Positions 22,456-31,807 are shown, counted from the first letter of the stretch. The stretch is 48,940 nucleotides of DNA from Eubacterium sp. An11 (GCF_002161065.1 NZ_NFLV01000026.1:1-48940); one strand, 5' to 3'. Translations and numbers: made by a program. Notes: generated by a model not told the origin, from the letters alone.

Positions 22456-23187
22456 TCAATTCTTTTTCTGATATGCACTTTTCGCCTTTCGGGACAGCAG
22501 GCAGGTCTCGCCGTTGTCAAGTTCCACCAGCTGCTCTTTCAGATGCACCGCCCGGATGCGGGAGCGGTTGACCAGAAAGCTTCGGTGGCAGCGCCAGAAT
22601 TTCTCTCCCAGCTCTTCAGCGAAATGGTCAAGACTGCTGTTAAATTCCAGCAGTTCTTCGTCCAGATGTAACTGGAGAATATGCCGTCGGCCCACAGCTT
22701 CAAAATAAAGGATACTGTCCACAGGAATATGCCGCACTGTGTCGAGAATCTTTATGGTACAGTAATTTCCCTGCCCGGGCCGCTGGGCTTCCATCCTCTC
22801 CCGGATGCTTTCGAGACATTTCTGCACCCGCAGTGTCATGGCCTCTGTATCGCCTTTTACAATATAGTCCAAAGCCTCCAGACGCAGGCGAAAGGTCTCA
22901 AAGGCCAGGTCTCCGTGAGCAGTGATGAACACGATAAATCCCCGCGGGTCATACTGCCGCAGTTTCTGCGCCAGCTCCAGACCGCTGATTCTGCCCGGGA
23001 AATCAATATCCAAGAAATAAATGGCAGGCACAGCGTTTTCCTTCTGCCTCTCCAGAAGAATCTCCGGATCCTCCACCGCATGAACCGGCCCCATATCATT
23101 ATCAAGAATCATGATCTGCTGCGACACAATATGCGTAAGCTTCTCCCGAACCGGCTCTTCATCATCACAAATGTATACAGGTATCAT
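22456..23187 (-). CDS. LytTR family response regulator (AgrA/ComE-like)
   Basis: A 243-residue regulator. Start ATG 23187 follows AAGGAG; the frame is open 18 codons further without a ribosome site. Receiver with VYICDDEEP and phospho-acceptor Asp60 (YFLDIDFPG). LytTR domain from about residue 135 (HIPVDSILYFEAVGRRHILQ, FWRCHRSFLVNRSRI). It follows its kinase by 111 bases. The direct repeats just downstream are probable targets, which would couple it to the PH-like, DUF3267 and small membrane genes. Confidence 0.94.
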   Translation of the reverse strand: MIPVYICDDEEPVREKLTHIVSQQIMILDNDMGPVHAVEDPEILLERQKENAVPAIYFLDIDFPGRISGLELAQKLRQYDPRGFIVFITAHGDLAFETFRLRLEALDYIVKGDTEAMTLRVQKCLESIRERMEAQRPGQGNYCTIKILDTVRHIPVDSILYFEAVGRRHILQLHLDEELLEFNSSLDHFAEELGEKFWRCHRSFLVNRSRIRAVHLKEQLVELDNGETCLLSRKAKSAYQKKN

Positions 23188-23298
23188 TGTTTTCTCCTTA
23201 CATTTCTCCAAAGCAGCCTTTACATTTTGCCGGCTGCTCAATCATCGTCTTTTCCTTCTGACTTTTCCCTTCCGTTCGCCGCAGACAAAGCCTCCCTG

Positions 23299-24666
23299 CT
23301 ACACGGCCGGAATATGCAGCTCCTGCACAAACATATCGTCTTTCAGATACGTCCGCGTGGCACACCCTTTATATCGGCTTACAATCTTACGGTAACTGGA
23401 AAGGCCGGTGCCGTGGCCCTTGCCCTTCGTGGTATATCCTTTTCGGGTCAGTGCCGACAGATTTGGCGCCGCGTCATAATTATTGGCGATAGCAAGATAC
23501 AGCTCCTTCTCTTCCTGAAGCAGCACAATCCGCACCAGACCATCCTGACCAGCGGCCGCTTCCACAGCGTTATCCAGCAGAATCCCCACGCACCGCAGCA
23601 GATCATTCACATCCATACTCTGCTCCTCATGCACGGGATGGAGTACCTCCAGCACCGCCCGTACATTTTCCTGCCGCATCTTTGCCAGCTTCGTGGTCAG
23701 AAGACTTCGCAGCGGATACAAACCAACGTTGTTGAGGCCGTCCATCTGCGCAATCTCACTGCCCAGCTTCTCGTCAAAATAACTGCTGGTCTTCTTCATA
23801 AACTCCTGGATTCCCGCCAGGTCCCCTTCCTGTGCCTGAAGGGTCAGCCCGGAAAACAGATTGGTGACATCGTGACGAAACGCCCGGATCTCCTGCTGCA
23901 GTTCTTCCAGCAGAGCCATGTGAGCCTGCTGCTGCAAAATGGTCTCTTCCTGCGCTTTGATCCTGTCCTGTCCCGCCACATACATGGCGGTAAATTGTAT
24001 CAGAAACAGCCCTGCCACGATCAGCGCAAAGAAAAACATGGCGTAACCCGCATCCGGCGCCGCATCGGGTGAAATCAGACCGATCACCGGAAGCGTACAC
24101 ATGAGGGCGTAGCTCACCAACAACGTCAGAACCGCCCTCGCCCGGCTGCGAAACATCGCCGAAAAATAACGGTAAAACTCTGACTTGCGCAGTATCAGCG
24201 CCGCCAGGCACGCCAGCCCGAACAAAACCGTGTACGGAACATAAAAATGTATAAAAACAAGAAAATGCTGTCGGTCAAAGAGCGGGCTGTACGTCTGTAC
24301 CGCATCGGTGATCACTGAACCGGCTGTCAGAATAATAAATGTACTGAGAACCGACGCCGTCAGCGTGTGAAGAAAGGGCAGACGGTACGTCCTGCACAGC
24401 AGCCCTCCCAGTATGACAGCGGTGACAGTATAACAAACCAGATCATAGATAGAATAAGAAATGATCTCCGGATTAATGCCCATGACATATAAAATCAGCT
24501 GCACTCCCAGCACAAGTCCCTGCACCACAAAAGAACAGCCCCAGAACACCGCCAGATACCCCCACCGGATTTTCCTTCCCAGAATACCCACGGCCAGCAC
24601 AAACAGCGCAAAAGCAGTAAAAGAAAATGTATAGCCTACCGAAAACAGGCGAAATCCCAAACTCAT
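23299..24666 (-). CDS. AgrC-like sensor histidine kinase (GHKL)
   Basis: A 455-residue kinase. Start ATG 24666 follows GAGGGGA. Seven hydrophobic helices occupy residues about 10-230, then a coiled coil, H-box with His265 (IRAFRHDVTNLFSG), N-box CVGILLDNAVEAA and G-box TTKGKGHGTGL. This is the layout of quorum-peptide receptors of the AgrC/BlpH/ComD type. No AgrB or AgrD gene is seen nearby, so the signal is unknown. Transcribed from a promoter segment nearly identical to one 9.3 kb away. Confidence 0.92.
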   Translation of the reverse strand: MSLGFRLFSVGYTFSFTAFALFVLAVGILGRKIRWGYLAVFWGCSFVVQGLVLGVQLILYVMGINPEIISYSIYDLVCYTVTAVILGGLLCRTYRLPFLHTLTASVLSTFIILTAGSVITDAVQTYSPLFDRQHFLVFIHFYVPYTVLFGLACLAALILRKSEFYRYFSAMFRSRARAVLTLLVSYALMCTLPVIGLISPDAAPDAGYAMFFFALIVAGLFLIQFTAMYVAGQDRIKAQEETILQQQAHMALLEELQQEIRAFRHDVTNLFSGLTLQAQEGDLAGIQEFMKKTSSYFDEKLGSEIAQMDGLNNVGLYPLRSLLTTKLAKMRQENVRAVLEVLHPVHEEQSMDVNDLLRCVGILLDNAVEAAAGQDGLVRIVLLQEEKELYLAIANNYDAAPNLSALTRKGYTTKGKGHGTGLSSYRKIVSRYKGCATRTYLKDDMFVQELHIPAV

Positions 24667-24682
24667 AATTTTCTTCCCCTCA

Positions 24683-24752
24683 GAATAAAACTTACAGTCT
24701 GAACTGTATTTTCCAGTATAACAGATGTGAGAATATTGTAAAAGATGATTTT
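24683..24752 (-). promoter_or_regulatory. Promoter segment of the AgrC-like operon (copy A of a 70-bp duplicate)
   Basis: Minus strand: TTTACA (24737-24742), 16-base spacer, TATACT (24715-24720). Downstream is a TACAGT...ACTGTA dyad (about 24693-24708) near the start site. About 62 of 70 positions match 34015-34083. Confidence 0.7.
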
Positions 24753-24837
24753 TTCCATTGAATAAAAATAATAGCTGTGTTATATTATAGATACAAAAAG
24801 GAACAACCGCCCACAAGGGGTTGACCATTTAAAAAGA

Positions 24838-24853
24838 ATAGCGAAGCCACCCT
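24838..24853. terminator. Left arm of a hairpin split by the IS3-family element
   Basis: ATAGCGAAGCCACCCT here is complementary to AGGGTGGTTTTGCTAT on the far side of the IS (26662-26677), 14 of 16 pairs. Removing the IS would restore a stem-loop like an intrinsic terminator. Confidence 0.5.
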
Positions 24854-24927
24854 AACCGGTCAATGATATGATACCTCTAAAGTAGACAGATTAAATATAA
24901 AAATCTGTTATTTTGGAGGTATTTTAC

Positions 24928-25605
24928 ATGTCAAGAAAAACGAAGTTCACGCCGGAGGAAAAAGAACAGGTTGTTATTGATTATCTTAAAGGAAATAAAT
25001 CCAGGGCACAGATATGTGAAGAATTATGCATATCTTCAAGGACTATTCAAGATTGGGCTTTGATTTATAGGAAACATGGAATTATAGGTTTTTCGAGGAA
25101 AATGAGAAATCGCTCTTATTCGAAAGAATTTAAAATAAAAGTGGTTGAGGAATACATAAGAGGAGAAGGATCGTCCATTGATTTAGGAATAAAATATGAT
25201 ATCTCTTCTGGTCTTTTAAGAAGCTGGGTTAGGATGTATAATGCCAATAAGGAACTTAAGGATTATAATCCGAAACAGGAGGTCTATATGGCACAAGCAC
25301 GGAGAAAAACAACTTTGGAAGAACGGAAAGAGATTGTTGATTACTGTATTAACCATGATTATAACTATAAAAACACCGCTGAAAAATTTGATGTTTCTTA
25401 CAGTCAGGTTTATTCCTGGGTAAAAAAATATGACACTAATGGAACAGATGGACTAATGGATCGGAGAGGCCATCATAAAACAGATGATGAAGTCGATGAA
25501 TTAGAACGCTTAAGGCGGGAAAATTTACGATTGAAACGTCAATTGGAAGAGAAAGATATGATCGTTGAATTATTAAAAAAAGTGAAAGAATTCGAAAGGA
25601 TGTGA
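24928..25605 (+). CDS. IS3-family transposase OrfA
   Basis: A 225-residue DNA-binding subunit with start ATG 24928 after TTGGAGG. It has repeated helix-turn-helix units (ICEELCISSRTIQDWALIYR, TAEKFDVSYSQVYSWVKKYD), longer than the usual 100-residue OrfA and typical of the IS150 branch. The C-terminal leucine-zipper-like helix (ELERLRRENLRLKRQLEEKD) mediates dimerisation. The run TTAAAAAAAGTG at 25573-25584 is a probable -1 frameshift site giving the OrfAB fusion. Confidence 0.93.
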   Translation: MSRKTKFTPEEKEQVVIDYLKGNKSRAQICEELCISSRTIQDWALIYRKHGIIGFSRKMRNRSYSKEFKIKVVEEYIRGEGSSIDLGIKYDISSGLLRSWVRMYNANKELKDYNPKQEVYMAQARRKTTLEERKEIVDYCINHDYNYKNTAEKFDVSYSQVYSWVKKYDTNGTDGLMDRRGHHKTDDEVDELERLRRENLRLKRQLEEKDMIVELLKKVKEFERM

Positions 25606-26567
25606 GACTTGGGAAAGTACGCCACGAATCAAAATATCTAGCCGTCCAGTATATTTATACAGAGAAAAACTGGAGCATAGGATGGATGTGCAGGCAGCTT
25701 GAAATATCAAGATCTGCTTATTATAAATGGCTTCATCGCGAAGTGCCTGATGAGGAACTGGAAAATATCAGACTCGCAGAACTCATCAAGGAGTACGATG
25801 AACGTTTTTGTCATATCTTAGGATACCGGCGGATGACATCTTGGATCAACCATTTCAATCATACACAGTACAGTAAAAACAGAGTTCACAGAATAATGAA
25901 AAAGCTGGGGTTCCATTCCGTGATCCGTCAAAAGAAGAAAAAATATATTTATGCCAAACCAGATGAAACAGCAGAAAATATACTTCAAAGAGATTTCTTT
26001 GCTTCTGTACCTAATCAGAAATGGGCTGCAGATGTAACAGAATTTAAAGTCCCTGGCGAGAAAAAGAAGCTGTATTTAAGTACCATTATAGATTTATATG
26101 ACAGATATCCTGTAGCATATGTTATCAGTGCAAGAAACGACAACAGGCTTGTGTTTAAAACATTTGATAAAGCCATCACCGCAAATCCAGATGCCAGACC
26201 GATTTTTCATTCAGACCGGGGATTTCAGTATACCAGTAAGGCGTTCAGGAAGAAACTTGAAAAACAGGAAATGAAACAATCTATGTCCAGAGTTGGACAC
26301 TGTATCGACAATGGACCAACGGAAGGGTTTTGGGGGATTATAAAATCCGAAATGTATCAGATGTACGAAATAAACAATGAGGATTCATTAAGATATGCAA
26401 TCAAAGATTATCTGCGCTTTTACAGCGAAAAGCGTTTGCAAGATAGATATCACTGTAAGACCCCATTAGAAGTACGTCAGGAAGCATTGACATCGGATAT
26501 AGCGATAGAATACCCTATTCCTGAAAACAAACGAATAAAGAAATATAAAGAGAAATGGAGTGCATAG
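25602..26567 (+). CDS. IS3-family transposase OrfB (DDE integrase)
   Basis: 321 residues if started at GTG 25602; more likely made as a -1 frameshift fusion with OrfA, since its frame is open upstream through the slip site (LLKKSERIRKDVRLGK). HTH_21 region (residues about 50-110) then the rve core with Asp144 (WAADVTEF), Asp205 (HSDRGFQYTS) and Glu241 (DNGPTEGFWG), correct DD(35)E spacing. The gene looks intact and could be active. Confidence 0.95.
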   Translation: MRLGKVRHESKYLAVQYIYTEKNWSIGWMCRQLEISRSAYYKWLHREVPDEELENIRLAELIKEYDERFCHILGYRRMTSWINHFNHTQYSKNRVHRIMKKLGFHSVIRQKKKKYIYAKPDETAENILQRDFFASVPNQKWAADVTEFKVPGEKKKLYLSTIIDLYDRYPVAYVISARNDNRLVFKTFDKAITANPDARPIFHSDRGFQYTSKAFRKKLEKQEMKQSMSRVGHCIDNGPTEGFWGIIKSEMYQMYEINNEDSLRYAIKDYLRFYSEKRLQDRYHCKTPLEVRQEALTSDIAIEYPIPENKRIKKYKEKWSA

Positions 26568-26574
26568 AAAAACA

Positions 26575-26600
26575 CCGGCACTTCCAAAGAGGAATGCCGG
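26575..26600 (+). terminator. Hairpin after the transposase gene
   Basis: CCGGCACTTCC (26575-26585) pairs with GGAATGCCGG (26591-26600), one bulge, followed by CATCTTCTAT. It probably ends the transposase mRNA. Confidence 0.6.
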
Positions 26601-26700
26601 CATCTTCTATACTCAATTTTAGATATTTTACCTGTCTACTTGACAAGGGGCATATCATATCAGGGTGGTTTTGCTATGTATGGCTACTTACAAAATGTAT

Positions 26701-27564
26701 TTAATCAAGTGGCTCTTTCACATCTTCTATCTCACACTGCATTTTTTCTCCTTCGCATGTGATGGAAATATCCACCGCATCACCGGACGTAAATGAAATG
26801 CTCATCAGCGCATCGCTTCCCTCGCCTTTATCTGAGATATCCACATCTATGGAATCTCCGAAAAATCCGCTGCCGGACTCCACGGTATACTCCGCAGATT
26901 CTGACAAAGAAGGAATGTAAATAAGATATTGAGTCACAGTCTCATCGTCGGTATCTATCTCATAGCGGAGCACGGCGGCCTGGTTGTCTGCGGGCTTCTT
27001 CTTGCTGAGCCATTCCCGGATCTGTGTATTTCCGGTCTCCTGTATGTAATCATCCACGGAAAGCAGCGCTGTCGCTGACGACATGGTGCTTTCGGTGGTA
27101 AAGGCAGCCACGGAAAGCAGAATGAGTACAAGAGGAACCAGTATCACCGCGGCGAGGATGACCGGCAACGTCCGGTCTTTCTTTTTTACCGGCGCCGCGA
27201 TGTCGGTCTGCTGCTCTGGAAGAGGCGCCGCGCATCTCGGGCACAGTTTCCAGTCCGGCTCCACCGGGGCCGAACAGTTGGGGCAGGAAGGTCTTAATTT
27301 TGCGCCGCATCCGGGACATACCATATAGTCTTCCCGAAGCCGCTCTCCGCAGACCCGGCATTTAAGATTTGAGTAACTGCCCCGCACCAGCAGATAGATG
27401 ATGAATCCAATCAGAGACGGCGCCAGCACAGCCAGCAGCGTCCACAACACGGCGTTCATTCCCCGGCTTGACGCATCCCTGTACACATACACGCCGACCA
27501 GCAGCGGCACTGCGATGATGATCACCAGCAGCGGCAGCAGCATTATTATAGTAATTCCTGACAT
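26701..27564 (-). CDS. Membrane protein with zinc-ribbon domain
   Basis: A 287-residue protein. Two N-terminal helices (about 4-28 and 38-62) are followed by a double zinc ribbon (CRVCGERL, CPGCGAKL, CPNCSAPV, CPRCAAPL; eight Cys, residues about 69-118), a further helix (about 134-154) and an extracytoplasmic beta-rich domain (DDYIQET to the end). The double zinc ribbon suggests a cytoplasmic sensor tethered to a surface domain. It overlaps the preceding gene by 19 bases, so it is translationally coupled to the sigma-factor operon and may be its effector. Confidence 0.8.
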   Translation of the reverse strand: MSGITIIMLLPLLVIIIAVPLLVGVYVYRDASSRGMNAVLWTLLAVLAPSLIGFIIYLLVRGSYSNLKCRVCGERLREDYMVCPGCGAKLRPSCPNCSAPVEPDWKLCPRCAAPLPEQQTDIAAPVKKKDRTLPVILAAVILVPLVLILLSVAAFTTESTMSSATALLSVDDYIQETGNTQIREWLSKKKPADNQAAVLRYEIDTDDETVTQYLIYIPSLSESAEYTVESGSGFFGDSIDVDISDKGEGSDALMSISFTSGDAVDISITCEGEKMQCEIEDVKEPLD

Positions 27565-27842
27565 ATCTCGTCGCCTCCTTTTCCTCTATAAGAATACACA
27601 ATGGCAATCACAACACTTCCCACTATAGACACAGCCGCATACACGAAACAGCACACTGCAAAATCCTGTCTGCTTTCCCAGGCCAGCAGGCCCATCAGAA
27701 AAACCGCAATTTGGGACAAAACAGCAGCCAGCGCCAGCAGAAACATCTGTCTTCTCAGTTTCCTTCTCTCAAACTCCTGTCGCAGCGTCTTTTCGCTCAG
27801 TGCCGGCGGAGCGTATTTCTCAAAATCGTAAATCTGTTTCAT
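27546..27842 (-). CDS. Small two-helix membrane protein, possible anti-sigma partner
   Basis: A 98-residue protein: cytoplasmic N-terminus (residues 1-32, rich in charge) followed by two helices (about 33-54 and 62-83). It overlaps the sigma gene by 23 bases and the zinc-ribbon gene by 19. Position and topology fit a membrane partner of an ECF sigma factor, but the ZAS (HxxxCxxC) motif of classical anti-sigma factors is absent, so the role is inferred. Confidence 0.65.
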   Translation of the reverse strand: MKQIYDFEKYAPPALSEKTLRQEFERRKLRRQMFLLALAAVLSQIAVFLMGLLAWESRQDFAVCCFVYAAVSIVGSVVIAIVYSYRGKGGDEICQELL

Positions 27843-28314
27843 CGCTGAGCACCTCCTTCAATACATTTCTTGCCCTGTTCAGGCGGGACTTCACCGTGCC
27901 CGGCGGAATCCCCAGCACATTTGCCGCCGACTGAATATCCATATCCTCAAAATAAAACAGAATGACTGTCAGCCGAAGCTTCTCCGGCAGATTCCGCACC
28001 GCCTCATAAAGAAGCTCGTAATCCTTTTTCTCCGGCGCGGGAACAGAATGAAGCAGCTCCTCTTTTTCCCTCGTATCCCGGAAATGCAGCATGGGACTGC
28101 GGGCGATGCGGCGCAGCGTATTCCGGTATGTATTGACACATATCTTTGTAAGCCACGGCTCGAACTCTTTTGCAGGATCATACCTGGATATGTTTTTCAC
28201 AACCTTCAGCCAGGTCTCCTGATACAGGTCCTCCGCCTCGAAAGAATCGCCGCAGAGGGTCATACAAAGCCCGAAAAGCCGTCTTCCATACTGCCTGATA
28301 TACGAATCGATCAC
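27820..28314 (-). CDS. ECF-type RNA polymerase sigma factor
   Basis: A 164-residue sigma-70-like protein. GTG 28314 is taken as start because GGAGGGG sits nine bases upstream. Region 2 (FGLCMTLCGDSFEAEDLYQE, TWLKVVKNISRYDP) and region 4 (LPEKLRLTVILFYFEDMDIQ, ANVLGIPPGTVKSRLNRARN) are clear; no region 1.1 or 3. It heads a three-gene overlapping operon and likely directs its own transcription in response to an envelope signal. Confidence 0.92.
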   Translation of the reverse strand: MIDSYIRQYGRRLFGLCMTLCGDSFEAEDLYQETWLKVVKNISRYDPAKEFEPWLTKICVNTYRNTLRRIARSPMLHFRDTREKEELLHSVPAPEKKDYELLYEAVRNLPEKLRLTVILFYFEDMDIQSAANVLGIPPGTVKSRLNRARNVLKEVLSDETDLRF

Positions 28315-28476
28315 CCTGTTCCCCTCCTTTCTGCCAGTGTACTGTCTCATTCACATTTCGCAGAATGACGCAAAATGAAACAGTACTAGACATTTTTCTT
28401 TTCATATACAGATACAATCTGGCGGGGCAAAAAGTTCACGAGAAAATAAATTTTTTTAAAATATTTTAAGCAGCTT

Positions 28477-31038
28477 TTATTCCACTCTTCCTATTCCTTC
28501 CGTGATCTGCCTCGTTTTCCAGGATTTCAAGATTCCAAAGGAAAGAATGGCGCAGATTGCCAGCACACACGCCGCCACCAGGGCAAATTCCGCGCAGGCG
28601 AAATGAAAGCCATGACCGAACGCCCGCATGTCTGATATACGGTACAGGTATCTCAGCACCGGGTGAGAAAGCAGGAAGGCCGTCAGAACAGCCGTCACTC
28701 CCAATGTCACATTTTCAAACAGCATCATTTTTCTGGTCATTGCCACGCTCATGCCGACGGCGCGCAGCATACAGATCTCTCTTGTTCGTTTTTGCATCCG
28801 ATATCTGAAGTTATTCATTACATTTATCATGACCAGTATAAATGTAAGGATTGATATACCATAAATGTATACCATCTGTTTGTGATAGAACATTTCATTC
28901 TGTTCTATCTCCGCAATGAGACTGCGGGTTGATATATTGGAATGATTATTGCCAATCCGGATGAGCTTTTGCTCCAGTATATTCTGCTGCTCCGTGGTCA
29001 GGCCTGCGTCTCCGTCGCAATACATACATTGGATCCCGCTCTCCGGCGCCATCTGCTGTATATACCGGTCATTGGTAATCAACAGGGGATATATGGTATT
29101 GTTACAATCAAACATAAAAGGAAAAGAAACAATCGCTTTTATTTTGTACGTTTTATACATGTACTCCGCGTCGTAGTCTTTGAACGCCTCATATTCGACG
29201 GAGCTTGTCTGTAAATCCTTTCTGTATTTTATAGTAATCGCATCACCTAGGTGATAGTCCATCAGCGGCGTGCCTTCTTTATAAAATCCCGGCAGCTCAT
29301 TATTTTTGGTATCGTCCATGCGAAGCACTGACAGAATCACCTCATCATCCCCCAGAGTGTCCGGGGTAAACTCACCCTGGATCACATATTTTTGCAGTGC
29401 GTTGAGCGCCTCTTCATTATATCCCAGCAGCATAGACTGATAAACCTGGTCTGTTCCGTCATAACCACTTTTGCCGCAGCCGTATATCTCTTTCAATCTC
29501 TCATTATATTCGTTATAATACGCATCATTTCTTTTCACTCCATCTTCGTCTATGACTCGGATCGGGAGACCTGCACTGGTTTTCACCGACTGTATTCCTT
29601 CCAGATTTTTGATTTTTTCTGCATTTTCTCTCGATATTCCTTCTTCCACATTACTAAAATGCAGCATGGTCAGTGTGTACTCTCCATTCAAATAGTACAT
29701 TTCCTTTGTATCTTCCCGATAAATCGTCAAAGTCTTTGCCCGGTAAGCCAGCCCTGTGAACAGCGTGACCCCCAGACAGATGGTCAGAACGGCAAAACCA
29801 CTTGTTTTTAAATCTCTGAAAATGTACTTGCAGCTCATTCGGAATAAGGTTCCCGTTTTGCTGTCTTTCTGACGGATTGGAAACAGCCGTTTTCCATTTC
29901 CCGTTTCTTTTCCCGATATGGTATCGATGACAGAATTAGCCGTGACCTTTCTTCCGAATCGATATCCAATCATACTGATCAGGACAAATGTGATGACAAC
30001 ACAGATAAATATCGGCCATATCGGTATTACCAGACGGAAACGCACCGCCTCGCCCAAAAGACAGACTTCCAGGTCTCTGTCGCCCGATGCGAGCATGACC
30101 AGCCAGGCGGCAAAAATACCACACAGTATTCCCGCCGGCACGCTGATCCGGTATATATCAAACAATTCCAGCAGCAGCATTCTGCAAAGCTGTCCTTTTT
30201 TCATGCCAATGGCTCTCAATATTCCATATTGCTGTGTTCTCGACAATACGGTGATGCGGTAAACGCCGTAAAAAACAACCATACAGATCAGTAAAAGTAC
30301 GCTGATCATCCCTGCGTCCATCAGATATAACTCCTGCAGATTTTCTCTTGCCGGACATTCTTTGATCTGATTTCTGCCGATCCCCAGCTCTTGTCTCAGT
30401 TCTTCAGCCTTGCTTTCGTAATCTACAGAATCCTGAAATCGTATATAGACAAGGTATGGCTCTGTGCTGCTTTCGTCCATAACAGTGTACAGATTTAGAG
30501 TTCCATATTTTTTATTTCCATAGATATCTGATAAAATTCCCGTCAGGATGAAGCTTTTTTCTTCCCCTGTTTCTTCCTCAGTGATACAAATTTCCTGATT
30601 GATGACGGGCTCGATGCCGAGATTCAGGAGCACCCACCTTTCCGCCACGATCTCTCCGGATTTCTGCGGCAGCCTGCCCTCCGTCAGCTTCGCCATCATG
30701 GTCATCGCCGTATCATCATTCCTCGTGAGAAAAACATTTTGTTCCTTACATTTGTACAGATCATAACTTCCCTGCTGCATCGCTGTCCATTGAATGTCCG
30801 GGTCTTTTTGCAGCAGATCGATCTGCTCCTGAGACAGCTCGTCCACATAACAATCCGACGGGGTAAACTCAGCTTTTAATTGTATATTTTCTATCTTATG
30901 ATTGGTATGCAGCAAGGTCAGCAGCACTGTCAGAAGCATAAATGTCAATGCAAAACTGAAAAAAACGGCCAGCGTGTTTTTCTTGTAATTTCTTATAAAT
31001 TGTTTATGCAGTCCGATATCTTTTCCATCCCCAAACAT
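28477..31038 (-). CDS. FtsX/MacB-type ABC transporter permease
   Basis: An 853-residue membrane protein. N-terminal helix (about 18-40), large extracellular domain, three-helix FtsX core (SVLLLICMVVFYGVYRITVLSR, GILRAIGMKKGQL), a repeat of the same arrangement, and a final FtsX block (REICMLRAVGMSVAMTRKMM). Duplicated FtsX halves are typical of exporters of peptides or lipids. The exact start is uncertain: GTG 31047 or ATG 31038, with AGGTGAAGG upstream of the latter. It directly follows its ATPase and belongs to the operon led by the flavodoxin-like gene. Confidence 0.9.
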   Translation of the reverse strand: MFGDGKDIGLHKQFIRNYKKNTLAVFFSFALTFMLLTVLLTLLHTNHKIENIQLKAEFTPSDCYVDELSQEQIDLLQKDPDIQWTAMQQGSYDLYKCKEQNVFLTRNDDTAMTMMAKLTEGRLPQKSGEIVAERWVLLNLGIEPVINQEICITEEETGEEKSFILTGILSDIYGNKKYGTLNLYTVMDESSTEPYLVYIRFQDSVDYESKAEELRQELGIGRNQIKECPARENLQELYLMDAGMISVLLLICMVVFYGVYRITVLSRTQQYGILRAIGMKKGQLCRMLLLELFDIYRISVPAGILCGIFAAWLVMLASGDRDLEVCLLGEAVRFRLVIPIWPIFICVVITFVLISMIGYRFGRKVTANSVIDTISGKETGNGKRLFPIRQKDSKTGTLFRMSCKYIFRDLKTSGFAVLTICLGVTLFTGLAYRAKTLTIYREDTKEMYYLNGEYTLTMLHFSNVEEGISRENAEKIKNLEGIQSVKTSAGLPIRVIDEDGVKRNDAYYNEYNERLKEIYGCGKSGYDGTDQVYQSMLLGYNEEALNALQKYVIQGEFTPDTLGDDEVILSVLRMDDTKNNELPGFYKEGTPLMDYHLGDAITIKYRKDLQTSSVEYEAFKDYDAEYMYKTYKIKAIVSFPFMFDCNNTIYPLLITNDRYIQQMAPESGIQCMYCDGDAGLTTEQQNILEQKLIRIGNNHSNISTRSLIAEIEQNEMFYHKQMVYIYGISILTFILVMINVMNNFRYRMQKRTREICMLRAVGMSVAMTRKMMLFENVTLGVTAVLTAFLLSHPVLRYLYRISDMRAFGHGFHFACAEFALVAACVLAICAILSFGILKSWKTRQITEGIGRVE

Positions 31039-31047
31039 CACCTTCAC

Positions 31048-31716
31048 CTACCTTGTAACAAATTTTCCGTCTTCTATTCTCAAAATCCGGTCCGCCAGCT
31101 GCGCGATTTCTTCATTGTGTGTGATCATGATGATTGTCTGATTGAATGTACTTCCGGTGATTTTCAATAGTCCCAGCACATCCTGGCTTGTCCTTGAATC
31201 AAGATTCCCCGTAGGCTCGTCGGCGAGAATCAGTGCCGGTTTTGTCGCCAGGGCCCTCGCGATGGCCACTCTTTGCTGCTGCCCTCCTGAGAGCTGATTG
31301 GGAAGACATTTTAATTTTTTATCAATTCCAAGCATCCGCACGATTTCCAATACATACTTTTCATCCACTTTTCTGCCGTCCAGCTTCAACGGCAGAATAA
31401 TATTTTCCCAGACGCTGAGCATCTGAATCAAATTATACTGCTGAAAAATAAATCCTATCTTTCTGCGTCGGAAAACCGTCAGCGCATCATCGGACAATTC
31501 CTGGATTTTTTTCTGATCGACGATAATCTCCCCGTCGGTGGGAACATCCAGCCCTCCGACCATATTCAGAAACGTCGTTTTTCCGCTTCCTGACGAACCG
31601 ACGACCGCCACAAACTCTCCCCGTTCCACCGTGAGATTGATGCCATTGAGTGCCTGCACCTGGGTTTCGCCGGCACCGTATGTCTTCCTCAGTTCTTTTA
31701 TCTCTAAAATATTCAT
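31048..31716 (-). CDS. MacB/LolD-type ABC ATP-binding protein
   Basis: A 222-residue ATPase. Walker [11 protein letters not shown]-loop FIFQQYNLI, signature LSGGQQQR, Walker [13 protein letters not shown] and switch His ITHN are intact. It partners the large permease downstream, whose gene starts immediately after its stop. The two-component system upstream probably controls it. Confidence 0.95.
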   Translation of the reverse strand: MNILEIKELRKTYGAGETQVQALNGINLTVERGEFVAVVGSSGSGKTTFLNMVGGLDVPTDGEIIVDQKKIQELSDDALTVFRRRKIGFIFQQYNLIQMLSVWENIILPLKLDGRKVDEKYVLEIVRMLGIDKKLKCLPNQLSGGQQQRVAIARALATKPALILADEPTGNLDSRTSQDVLGLLKITGSTFNQTIIMITHNEEIAQLADRILRIEDGKFVTR

Positions 31717-31807
31717 CGCATTTCCCCCCTTAACAAAAAAATATAGCCTGTATGTTTTCTATACAGACTATACCATATGATCATCACAAACCAGTCTCCA
31801 CAATCTC

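Larger units (their letters stand above)
24864..26657 (+). mobile_element. Complete IS3-family insertion sequence (IS150-like)
   Basis: Length 1794 bp. Ends are 26-base imperfect inverted repeats: TGATATG + ATACCTCTA + AAGTAGACAG left, TGATATG + CCCCTTGTC + AAGTAGACAG right (reading inward). Two genes, orfA and orfB, overlap with an A7G slip site. No 3-4-bp target duplication is obvious (TCAA left, TATC right), perhaps because the target was a hairpin. It lies in front of the AgrC-like operon in the opposite orientation. Confidence 0.88.

Noticed and set aside
22681-24072. Open frame of about 463 codons opposite the AgrC-like kinase
   Set aside because: Antisense shadow; the minus strand carries all kinase boxes and a proper start.
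24860-26661. Target-site duplication of the IS
   Set aside because: Flanks TCAA and TATC do not match; no 3-4-bp duplication can be claimed.
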